Below are positions 1 through 5,089 of a stretch of DNA of 5,089 nucleotides, in pieces (position 1 is the stretch's first letter; every line of letters begins with the position of its first letter). Below the pieces are notes generated by a model, which saw only the letters and a list, made by a program, of their open reading frames with translations, did not search any database and was not told the origin of the DNA. The translations under genes and the position numbers were made by a program. The stretch covers positions 1 to 5,089 of the forward strand of contig CAMLDJ010000377.1 in the NCBI GenBank assembly GCA_946478755.1. The letters are read 5' to 3'. This stretch comes from an uncultured Pedobacter sp. (lineage in GTDB: Bacteria; Bacteroidota; Bacteroidia; Sphingobacteriales; Sphingobacteriaceae).

Positions 1-77
1 GACTCCTGATCACCTTTAAAATTATCAAAACCAAAAAAGGTTTGTAAGTTGTCAAACAACGACTTTTTCACATCCAT
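1..77 (-). CDS. recQ: ATP-dependent DNA helicase RecQ, N-terminal fragment (runs off the left edge)
   Basis: Reading the minus strand from the ATG at 77-75 gives 25 complete codons before the window ends, beginning MDVKKSLFDNL and continuing QTFFGFDNFKGDQE. The FGFDxFKGxQE stretch (residues 15-25) is the aromatic-rich motif 0 found at the start of RecQ helicases, which contacts the adenine of ATP. RecQ is a 3'-to-5' superfamily 2 helicase acting in recombination and replication-fork repair. The Walker A, DEAH, RQC and HRDC regions lie outside the window, so intactness cannot be judged. A second ATG at 73-71 is out of frame. No Shine-Dalgarno sequence is visible, as usual in Bacteroidota. The gene diverges from kdsD. 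The short fragment limits certainty, but length from start to motif 0 and the motif itself fit RecQ better than any other helicase. Confidence 0.8.
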   Translation of the reverse strand, partial: MDVKKSLFDNLQTFFGFDNFKGDQE

Positions 78-111
78 TTCGTGTATAAAATATTCAGTGC
101 TATTTTTACTT

Positions 112-141
112 CAAAATAACATAATTTTGCACTAATTCAAA
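112..141 (-). promoter_or_regulatory. Candidate recQ promoter (Bacteroidota type)
   Basis: On the minus strand, TTATTTTG (119-112) matches the -7 consensus TAnnTTTG except at its second base. TTTG (141-138) lies 18 nt upstream, at the spacing expected for the -33 element. Transcription would begin roughly 30 nt before the recQ ATG. The box is interleaved with the kdsD promoter on the other strand. Confidence 0.5.
122..129 (+). promoter_or_regulatory. Candidate kdsD-manC promoter, -7 box
   Basis: TAATTTTG is an exact match to the Bacteroidota -7 consensus TAnnTTTG and ends 37 nt before the kdsD start codon, leaving a leader of about 30 nt. No clear TTTG -33 element sits at the usual distance; only a T-rich run (about 102-107) is present. 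No other full-consensus box was noticed between here and kdsD. Confidence 0.5.
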
Positions 142-166
142 GCATCAATATACTAATTAATTCTGT

Positions 167-1132
167 TTGAAAAGTAAAAAATCAATTATCGAGGCTGGGA
201 TCAACACCTTACAGTTAGAAGCCCAGGCCATTATAGGCTTAATTAAAAATATAAATGATGATTTTGTTAAAGCCGTTAACCTGATTATCGAAAGTAAGGG
301 CCGTGTAATTGTAACAGGGATTGGAAAAAGTGCCATTATTGCCCAAAAAATTGTTGCTACATTCAACTCAACCGGCACACCATCCATTTTTATGCATGCG
401 GCAGATGCGGTACATGGCGACCTGGGCATGATCCAAAAAAATGATATTGTCATCTGCATCTCTAAAAGTGGAAATACACCGGAGATCAAGCTCCTTGCGC
501 CACTGCTCAAGCAATCAGGCAATAAGATGATTGGTATGATCGGACAACTGAACTCTGAGCTGGGCATGCAGGCGGACCTGGTTTTAAACACTTATGTTGA
601 AAAAGAAGCCTGTCCACATAACCTCGCTCCCACCACCAGTACAACTGCCCAGCTGGCCATGGGCGACGCGCTTGCCATGTGCCTGTTACATATGCGGAAC
701 TTTAATGAGCAGGACTTTGCCAAGTATCACCCGGGGGGCTCATTGGGTAGAAAGCTATACTTAAAAACCGGCGACCTGGCCTTAAAAAATCAGAAACCGA
801 GTATCAATCCGCAAGCCTCTGTTAAAGATGTCATCATAGAAATCAGTAAAAACCGTTTAGGTACGGTTGTTGTTGTTCAGGAAAATGTTGTTTTAGGCAT
901 TATCACAGATGGTGACATCAGGAGAATGCTGGAAAAGCATTCAGATTTAAGTAATATTAAAGCAAGCGACCTGATGAACCCTAACCCTAAAAAGATCGAA
1001 AAGGATCTTTTAGCCGTAAATGCTCTTGAAATTATAAAGGAAAATAATATCACCCAATTATTGGTTACCGATGCCGGAAGTTATTTTGGTATCGTACATT
1101 TGCACGACCTTCTGCAGGAAGGGATAATTTAA
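167..1132 (+). CDS. kdsD: D-arabinose-5-phosphate isomerase (KpsF/GutQ/KdsD family)
   Basis: The enzyme converts D-ribulose-5-phosphate to D-arabinose-5-phosphate, the first committed step to Kdo, the sugar joining lipid A to the rest of LPS; it is cytosolic. The 321-residue protein has the standard order: a SIS sugar-isomerase domain (about 35-175), then two CBS domains (about 208-262 and 270-321). Recognisable motifs are TGIGKSAIIAQK (50-61), AADAVHGDLGM (78-88), SGNTPE (101-106), LAPTTSTTAQLAMGDALA (153-170) and YHPGGSLGRKL (187-197). Lys54, Glu106, Glu147 and His188 fall where the E. coli enzyme has its functionally important Lys59, Glu111, Glu152 and His193, at a constant offset of five. 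The start is TTG: an in-frame TAA at 158-160 precludes an upstream start, and the first internal Met is residue 76, inside the SIS domain. The gene is followed after 16 nt by manC. Specificity for A5P rather than another sugar phosphate is inferred from the family. Confidence 0.93.
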   Translation: MKSKKSIIEAGINTLQLEAQAIIGLIKNINDDFVKAVNLIIESKGRVIVTGIGKSAIIAQKIVATFNSTGTPSIFMHAADAVHGDLGMIQKNDIVICISKSGNTPEIKLLAPLLKQSGNKMIGMIGQLNSELGMQADLVLNTYVEKEACPHNLAPTTSTTAQLAMGDALAMCLLHMRNFNEQDFAKYHPGGSLGRKLYLKTGDLALKNQKPSINPQASVKDVIIEISKNRLGTVVVVQENVVLGIITDGDIRRMLEKHSDLSNIKASDLMNPNPKKIEKDLLAVNALEIIKENNITQLLVTDAGSYFGIVHLHDLLQEGII

Positions 1133-1148
1133 CACTTTCTAATTAAGC

Positions 1149-2240
1149 ATGAATAAGAATAATTACGTATTGATAATGGCTGGTGGAGTTGGCAGCCGTT
1201 TTTGGCCTGTTAGCAGAACTGAGTTTCCAAAGCAATTTATCGATTTCTTTGGTGTCGGAAAAACCTTGATCCAGAGTACTTACGATCGTTTTTTAAGGAT
1301 CTGTCCGCCAGAAAACATTTTTGTGGTGACCAACGAGATCTATACGCATATTGTTAAAGAACAATTGCCTGGCCTCAATGAAAATCAAATCCTGGCCGAA
1401 CCGATCATGCGCAACACAGCGCCTTGCATTTCTTATGGTTCCATGAAAATTGCCAGCCTTAATCCGAACGCCACCATTGTTGTAGCCCCTTCAGATCATA
1501 CCATTAGCGATCAGGATGCTTTCATCGCCGCAATTGAACAATCTTTAAAAGCAGCTTCTGAAAACAACTGCCTGATTACCCTTGGAATTAAACCAAGCCG
1601 CCCGGATACAGGATACGGCTATATTCAATACATTGAAAACACCTTGAAAACTGATGATCAGATCCATAAGGTTAAAATCTTCACAGAAAAACCAAATATT
1701 GATCTCGCCAGATCATTTATACAGAGTGGCGATTTCCTTTGGAACGCTGGTATTTTTATCTGGTCGGCAAAGGCCATAAACGAAGCTTTTTTTAAGCATC
1801 TTCCAGACATGCATGAAATATTTGTACAGGGAAAATCACTGTACAATACAGGGAGTGAAAAAGACTTCATTAGTGATGCCTATCAGCAGTGTACAAACAT
1901 CTCGATAGACTTTGCCATTATGGAAAAAGCGGACAATGTTTATGTATTGCCGGCCGACTTTGGCTGGTCTGACTTGGGTACCTGGGCATCCATTTATGAT
2001 ATTGCCGCGCATGATTATGTAGGTAATGCCGTTATCCCCGCAGAGCAGGTCATGATGTTCGACTCCTCAAACTGCATGGTAAATGTCCCGAAGGATAAAC
2101 TGGTGATCTTACAGGGCCTGCACGATTATATTGTTGTAGAGTCGAACAATACCTTACTGATCTGTCCGAGATCGGAAGAACAAAGCATTAAGCAGGTGGT
2201 AGCCGATGTAAAAGCCAGATTCGGAACAAGGTTCATTTAA
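1149..2240 (+). CDS. manC: Mannose-1-phosphate guanylyltransferase (GDP-mannose pyrophosphorylase)
   Basis: It makes GDP-mannose from mannose-1-phosphate and GTP, in the cytosol, feeding mannosylation and GDP-fucose synthesis. The 363-residue protein is a nucleotidyltransferase with the signature AGGVGSRFWPVSR (11-23) and PKQF (27-30), which bind and activate the nucleotide. Further family motifs are AEP...RNTAP (83-92), APSDH (113-117, metal and nucleotide binding), RPDTGYGYI (151-159), TEKP (179-182), WNAGIF (199-204), SIDFAIMEK (252-260) and GWSDLGTW (272-279). A short C-terminal region (about 290-363) follows. There is no fused phosphomannose isomerase domain, so this is the monofunctional short form; the roughly 470-residue bifunctional proteins are longer. 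The ATG lies 16 nt after the kdsD stop without a promoter or Shine-Dalgarno sequence, so the two are probably co-transcribed. A strong terminator follows 22 nt after the stop. No other GDP-mannose gene (manA, manB, gmd, fcl) is visible in the window. Confidence 0.95.
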   Translation: MNKNNYVLIMAGGVGSRFWPVSRTEFPKQFIDFFGVGKTLIQSTYDRFLRICPPENIFVVTNEIYTHIVKEQLPGLNENQILAEPIMRNTAPCISYGSMKIASLNPNATIVVAPSDHTISDQDAFIAAIEQSLKAASENNCLITLGIKPSRPDTGYGYIQYIENTLKTDDQIHKVKIFTEKPNIDLARSFIQSGDFLWNAGIFIWSAKAINEAFFKHLPDMHEIFVQGKSLYNTGSEKDFISDAYQQCTNISIDFAIMEKADNVYVLPADFGWSDLGTWASIYDIAAHDYVGNAVIPAEQVMMFDSSNCMVNVPKDKLVILQGLHDYIVVESNNTLLICPRSEEQSIKQVVADVKARFGTRFI

Positions 2241-2262
2241 TTTCCATCCGGTCTGCCCTACA

Positions 2263-2304
2263 ACATCCGGATCTGGTTTATGCCAGATCCGGATGTCTTT
2301 TTTT
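2263..2304 (+). terminator. Rho-independent terminator of the kdsD-manC unit
   Basis: A perfect 14-bp stem, arms 2263-2276 (ACATCCGGATCTGG) and 2283-2296, encloses a 6-nt loop TTTATG. One C and then seven T residues (2298-2304) follow. The minus strand has no T run after the stem, so termination acts on plus-strand transcription only. It separates manC from the Hsp70-like gene, which therefore needs its own promoter or read-through. Confidence 0.93.
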
Positions 2305-2334
2305 AAACCCATTATACATTTTTTGTTTTTACCC

Positions 2335-3612
2335 ATGAGTAAGTTTTTATATGGAATTGACTTTGGAACAACCAATTCCGCCCTGTCAATCTACGATGAA
2401 GAAAAAAAGGAAATTACCGACACCATTATCGTTCCTTCCATCCTGTACTTTCCAATGGAACAAAGTGCCGCTGAACCCTTGAAATATGTGGTAGGCGATG
2501 AAGCGATTGCTGCTTATCTGAGTGATGGCATGCAGGGCCGGTTCATGAAATCCATAAAGCGTATCCTTCCAAGGAGCAGTTTTATCGAAACGAGGATTCA
2601 TCATAAAAGATTCAATGCATCTGATCTGGTTACCCTCATATTAAAGGAACTGAAATCGAGAGCTGATAGGATCACCGGATATGATTGTCGAAAGGCAGTT
2701 ATTGGCAGGCCCGTATTTTTTGATGATGACAGCACAGCTAAAGATGCACTTGCTCAAAAAAGATTAAGCAAAGCAGCAGAAAATGCCGGTTTTGATGAAC
2801 TGCGCTTTCAGTTTGAACCTATAGGCGCAGCTTTTGCCTATGAAAAGACCATCGCTAAAAAAGAGAAGGTGCTGGTGGCTGATTTAGGCGGTGGAACGAC
2901 AGACTTTACTTATCTGGAACTGGACCCGACCAAGGCAGGCAGTAAGGACCGCAGAAAAGACATCATCGCCACCGGTGGTATCTATATTGGCGGTGACAGC
3001 TTTGATTCGGCGTTTATGTGGGAAAAGGGTACGCCCTATTTTGGAAAAAATACCCTATACGAAGCCGCGCCTGGAAAAATGCTCAAAGTACCGGTATCGC
3101 TTTTCGCAAATATCTGTTCCTGGGAACAAATGAATTTTTTTAACGGCCAGAAGGTAAAGAATGATATCCAGACTTACTACCATTATGCTAAACAGGACAG
3201 AAGCTTTAAAAACCTGATCACGCTCACGGATTATAACCTCGGCTATTCCGTATTCCAGGCGATAGAGAAAACAAAGATCGACCTATCTAAACAGGCGTAT
3301 TCCCCCTTTAAGTATTCAAAAATGGGGATAGAGATCGATGAAGAAATTGCCATAGACCAGTATGAAACGATCATTGCAAAGGATATCGCAAAAATCGGCC
3401 GTTACCTCGACGAGTTTCTATCCCAGCATCAGACCAAGCCTGAAGAGATAAACAGCTTGTTTTTAACCGGTGGAACTTCGATGGTTTCGGCAGTTAAGCA
3501 CTTGTTCCAAATCCGGTTTCCGGACGCACCGATTCATACGGGCGATAACTTCATGAGCGTGGCGAAAGGCCTTGCTTATAGCGGTTACTTATTTGAGGAA
3601 CAAACTAGTTAA
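2335..3612 (+). CDS. YegD-like Hsp70-family ATPase without a substrate-binding domain
   Basis: The 425-residue protein is an actin-fold ATPase related to Hsp70/DnaK. Visible motifs are phosphate-1 IDFGTTNS (8-15), SIKRILPR (73-80) matching the DnaK segment holding catalytic Lys70 (here Lys75), EPIGAAFAYE (161-170), phosphate-2 VADLGGGTTD (181-190), GGIYIGGDSFD (214-224) and adenosine-site LTGGTSMV (378-385). The protein ends soon after GDNFMSVAKGLA (403-414), where DnaK would continue into its linker and peptide-binding domain. Length and C-terminal motif resemble E. coli YegD (about 450 residues), a putative chaperone of unsettled role. No signal peptide or membrane segment is seen. An in-frame ATG at 2293 is rejected because it lies inside the terminator stem and would add 14 residues not expected in the family; the ATG at 2335 leads straight into the first beta strand. 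A weak -7-like TACATTTT (2315-2322) may be its promoter. No DnaJ or GrpE gene is adjacent, and client and function are unknown. Confidence 0.88.
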   Translation: MSKFLYGIDFGTTNSALSIYDEEKKEITDTIIVPSILYFPMEQSAAEPLKYVVGDEAIAAYLSDGMQGRFMKSIKRILPRSSFIETRIHHKRFNASDLVTLILKELKSRADRITGYDCRKAVIGRPVFFDDDSTAKDALAQKRLSKAAENAGFDELRFQFEPIGAAFAYEKTIAKKEKVLVADLGGGTTDFTYLELDPTKAGSKDRRKDIIATGGIYIGGDSFDSAFMWEKGTPYFGKNTLYEAAPGKMLKVPVSLFANICSWEQMNFFNGQKVKNDIQTYYHYAKQDRSFKNLITLTDYNLGYSVFQAIEKTKIDLSKQAYSPFKYSKMGIEIDEEIAIDQYETIIAKDIAKIGRYLDEFLSQHQTKPEEINSLFLTGGTSMVSAVKHLFQIRFPDAPIHTGDNFMSVAKGLAYSGYLFEEQTS

Positions 3613-3629
3613 CCGGTAGCGGTTACTTA
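3579..3629 (+). repeat. 13-nt direct repeat at the end of the Hsp70-like gene
   Basis: TAGCGGTTACTTA occurs at 3579-3591, within the last codons of the Hsp70-like gene, and again perfectly at 3617-3629, between the two convergent stop codons. The copies start 38 nt apart. This may be a remnant of a small tandem duplication or a coincidence; no function is assigned. Confidence 0.6.
3610..3625. terminator. Small hairpin between convergent genes, possible weak bidirectional terminator
   Basis: TAACCG (3610-3615) and CGGTTA (3620-3625) form a 6-bp stem with a GTAG loop in the 18-nt gap between the convergent stop codons; allowing a one-base bulge adds AG/CT. Neither strand has a proper T run after it, so the terminator role is suggested by position only. 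Confidence 0.3.
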
Positions 3630-3630
3630 G

Positions 3631-4395
3631 CTATTGACGTTGCCTGATGGCTTCATACAATATGACCCCTGCTGATACAGACACATTGAGTGAACTGATC
3701 TCTCCTATCATCGGGATCTTGGCCAGATGATTTGCCATACGCATAATCTCATTAGAGATTCCTTCGTCTTCTGAGCCCATTACAATTGCTGTTGGCGCGG
3801 TATAATCGGGTGCATAGATCAAATCGTTGGTTTTCTCCGTACAGGCAACAATTTGCAAACCGCATTCCTGTAAATATAATGCAGTTTTATGCAGGCTTTG
3901 ATGTCTGCAGACCGGGATGCTAAATAAAGCTCCAGCGGAGGTCTTAATTGCATCTGCATTGATCTGCGCTGAATTTTTTGACGGGACGATCAATGCATGT
4001 ACACCTGCGCAGGCAGCTGTTCTGGCAATGCCCCCCATATTCCTGACATCGGTAACCCCGTCAAGTATCAATACCAAAGGCGTCTCTCCTTTTTCATAAA
4101 TCAAGGGTATCAGGTCTTCAATTTTCTGAAAGGCAATGGCTGAAATCACCGCAATTACACCCTGGTGGTTCTTTTGCGTCATCCGGTTTAGTTTCTCAAC
4201 CGGCACATTATGAACCGGGATGTCCGTACCTTTTAACAAGGCTTTTAATTCTAAGATGAGCTCACCGGTCAGCCCGCGCTGTATATAAATGCTTTCCACA
4301 TCTTTTCCGGCTTTAATCGCCTCTATTACAGCACGTATACCAAATACGAATTCATTATTTTCTTTAGGCCGGGAAGGTCTTCTGGAATTTTCCAT
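3631..4395 (-). CDS. rlmB: 23S rRNA 2'-O-ribose methyltransferase, SpoU/TrmH family (RlmB-like)
   Basis: This SAM-dependent enzyme of the SPOUT class methylates a ribose 2'-hydroxyl of 23S rRNA; in E. coli RlmB the target is Gm2251 in the peptidyl-transferase P loop. The 254-residue protein has an N-terminal L30e-like RNA-binding domain (about 16-85, starting FVFGIRAVIEAI) and a C-terminal knotted catalytic domain. All three SpoU motifs are present: motif 1, LDGVTDVRNMGGIARTA (111-127) with Asn119 and Arg125; motif 2, IVMGSEDEGI (204-213) with Glu209; motif 3, IPMIGEISSLNVSVSAGV (227-244). Motif 1 has DVRN where many homologues have DPRN or DPHN. The frame stays open upstream to 4527, but those 44 codons encode an implausible hydrophobic and Cys-rich extension and cross the predicted promoter, so the ATG at 4395-4393 before MENSRRPSRP is chosen. 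The target base is inferred; a TrmH-type tRNA enzyme is less likely given the L30e domain and RlmB-like C terminus. Confidence 0.93.
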   Translation of the reverse strand: MENSRRPSRPKENNEFVFGIRAVIEAIKAGKDVESIYIQRGLTGELILELKALLKGTDIPVHNVPVEKLNRMTQKNHQGVIAVISAIAFQKIEDLIPLIYEKGETPLVLILDGVTDVRNMGGIARTAACAGVHALIVPSKNSAQINADAIKTSAGALFSIPVCRHQSLHKTALYLQECGLQIVACTEKTNDLIYAPDYTAPTAIVMGSEDEGISNEIMRMANHLAKIPMIGEISSLNVSVSAGVILYEAIRQRQ

Positions 4396-4413
4396 TGTAA
4401 TTAAATTGAGGCG

Positions 4414-4421
4414 CAAAAATA
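4414..4421 (-). promoter_or_regulatory. Candidate rlmB promoter, -7 box
   Basis: On the minus strand TATTTTTG (4421-4414) matches TAnnTTTG exactly and lies 18 nt before the rlmB ATG, implying a leader of only about 12-15 nt. A TTTG (4453-4450) exists but is 28 nt away, further than usual for the -33 element. The box supports the shorter rlmB start. Confidence 0.5.
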
Positions 4422-4505
4422 GACATTCTTTTCCACATAGTTTTGTTAGCAAAAACCAAAAATTTACCAAGGCGATGCTGCAATGAAGGTATTGAGGAAT
4501 GTCTA
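4420..4505. repeat. 9-nt inverted repeat in the rlmB-dnaB gap
   Basis: TAGACATTC (4420-4428) is the exact reverse complement of GAATGTCTA (4497-4505), with 68 nt between. The left arm touches the rlmB -7 box; the right arm lies about 40 nt upstream of the dnaB -7 box. It could be a pair of operator half-sites or chance. The rest of this 163-nt gap is AT-rich, with no small gene that I can support. Confidence 0.4.
4429..4437 (+). promoter_or_regulatory. Possible DnaA box upstream of dnaB
   Basis: TTTTCCACA fits the relaxed DnaA-box consensus TTWTNCACA and differs from the strong box TTATCCACA at one base. A poorer inverted copy, TGTGAGTAA (4508-4516), has one mismatch. A relaxed match also occurs by chance-like placement inside recQ (64-72), so specificity is limited. 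Confidence 0.3.
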
Positions 4506-4545
4506 AATGTGAGTAAAGAAATACCAAAAGGACTTATTTTTTGTA

Positions 4546-4553
4546 TAATTTTG
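4546..4553 (+). promoter_or_regulatory. Candidate dnaB promoter, -7 box
   Basis: TAATTTTG matches TAnnTTTG exactly and ends only 5 nt before the dnaB ATG. With start sites normally about 4-8 nt after this box, the transcript would be leaderless or nearly so. No TTTG is seen at the -33 distance. If the true dnaB start is Met26 or Met29, the leader would instead be about 75-85 nt. Confidence 0.5.
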
Positions 4554-4558
4554 TGGTC

Positions 4559-5089
4559 ATGAGTAACGATCAACCGTCCCAGGGACAAGATAAGGCAAAC
4601 TTCAGTGCAAGAAAAAACAGGCTGAGCAATACGATGAGCACTATGGGCAGGATCCCCCCTCAAGCCATTGACCTGGAGGAAGCGATTTTGGGTGCGCTAA
4701 TGCTTGAAAAAGACGCTTTATCTACCGTTATCGATATTCTTAAGCCGGAAATGTTTTATCACGAAGCCCATAAAAAGATCTTCGAAGCGATCCAGGGGCT
4801 TTTCCAAAAGTCTAAGCCGGTTGATATTTTGACGGTCACTTCAGAACTGCGCACACTGGGACTGCTGGAAATGATCGGCGGAGCTTATTACATTACCAAT
4901 CTTACAAATAGAGTTGCCTCCGCAGCGAATATAGAATTTCATGCACGTATTGTTTCGCAAAAATACATACAGCGCGAACTGATCAGGATCTCTTCAGAGA
5001 TCATACAGAATGCATACGAAGATACCACTGATATTTTCGATTTGCTTGACCATGCAGAAAAGAACCTTTTTGACATCGCCCAGAATAAC
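4559..5089 (+). CDS. dnaB: Replicative DNA helicase DnaB, N-terminal part (runs off the right edge)
   Basis: DnaB is the hexameric 5'-to-3' helicase that unwinds DNA at the replication fork and binds primase. The 177 codons present cover a polar 30-residue leader, the N-terminal helical domain and the start of the linker. Typical family motifs are PPQAIDLEEAILGALMLE (33-50), LKPEMFYHEAHKKIFEAI (61-78), VDILTVTSEL (88-97) and GGAYYITNL (107-115). The helix around 158-175 (IFDLLDHAEKNLFDIA) corresponds to the linker that precedes the RecA-like ATPase domain, which lies outside the window. The frame is open to the edge with no stop. The ATG at 4559 is the first in frame; Met26 and Met29 are alternatives just before the conserved domain, and the leader sequence itself is not conserved enough to decide. 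The gene diverges from rlmB. A phage-type DnaB cannot be excluded but nothing phage-like is nearby. Confidence 0.93.
   Translation, partial: MSNDQPSQGQDKANFSARKNRLSNTMSTMGRIPPQAIDLEEAILGALMLEKDALSTVIDILKPEMFYHEAHKKIFEAIQGLFQKSKPVDILTVTSELRTLGLLEMIGGAYYITNLTNRVASAANIEFHARIVSQKYIQRELIRISSEIIQNAYEDTTDIFDLLDHAEKNLFDIAQNN

Noticed and set aside
157..591. Minus-strand open frame of 144 codons opposite kdsD
   Set aside because: It lies antisense to the well-supported SIS domain of kdsD, has no recognisable domain, and its Cys- and Ile-rich composition is what the reverse of that coding sequence would give.
2293..2334. Upstream ATG extending the Hsp70-like protein by 14 residues (MSFFKPIIHFLFLP), superficially like a signal peptide
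   Set aside because: The ATG lies in the 3' arm of the manC terminator and the codons run through its T tract; the family start aligns with the ATG at 2335.
2891..3133. Plus-strand open frame of 80 codons inside the Hsp70-like gene
   Set aside because: It is an out-of-frame shadow of the phosphate-2 region, with no independent start signal or motif.
4441..4454. Small hairpin TTTTG/CAAAA in the rlmB-dnaB gap
   Set aside because: A 5-bp, mostly A-T stem in AT-rich sequence is expected by chance and has no terminator or regulatory context.
4396..4527. N-terminal extension of RlmB by 44 codons
   Set aside because: It would cross the exact -7 box at 4414-4421, is hydrophobic and Cys-rich unlike a cytosolic rRNA methyltransferase, and the 254-residue form matches family length.
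4364..4663. Minus-strand open frame of 99 codons across the rlmB-dnaB gap
   Set aside because: It overlaps the dnaB start on one side and the rlmB start on the other in a different frame, and resembles no known protein.
1..5089. Mobile element, CRISPR, toxin-antitoxin, defence or secondary-metabolite system
   Set aside because: All large frames are recognised housekeeping families, and no terminal inverted repeats, spaced direct-repeat arrays, transposase or integrase motifs were seen on either strand.

Overview
The window reads as ordinary chromosomal housekeeping sequence from a member of the Bacteroidota, most likely a Pedobacter-like Sphingobacteriaceae. Three things point there: genes lack Shine-Dalgarno sequences, several intergenic gaps carry the Bacteroidota -7 promoter box TAnnTTTG, and the proteins (KdsD, ManC, RlmB, DnaB) look like those of that group. 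The species is inference; no database search was possible.

Layout, left to right. A minus-strand recQ start (1-77, cut by the window edge) diverges from a plus-strand pair, kdsD (167-1132, TTG start) and manC (1149-2240), across an 89-nt gap holding overlapping promoters. The pair ends at a strong intrinsic terminator (2263-2304). Next comes a separate plus-strand gene for a short YegD-like Hsp70 ATPase (2335-3612). It converges, with only 18 nt between stop codons, on minus-strand rlmB (3631-4395). A 163-nt divergent gap then leads to plus-strand dnaB (4559 to the right edge, incomplete).

Functional themes. kdsD and manC supply two activated-sugar routes for the cell envelope: arabinose-5-phosphate for Kdo/lipid A assembly and GDP-mannose for mannose- or fucose-containing glycans. 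They appear to be one transcription unit. recQ and dnaB are DNA helicases for repair and replication, rlmB modifies 23S rRNA, and the Hsp70-like protein has no known client here. These last four share no obvious pathway.

I found no mobile element, CRISPR array, tRNA, rRNA, toxin-antitoxin pair or defence system, and no convincing undescribed system. The most useful second looks are regulatory: the interleaved recQ/kdsD promoters, a probable leaderless dnaB transcript, a possible DnaA box in the rlmB-dnaB gap, and the Hsp70 that lacks a substrate-binding domain.
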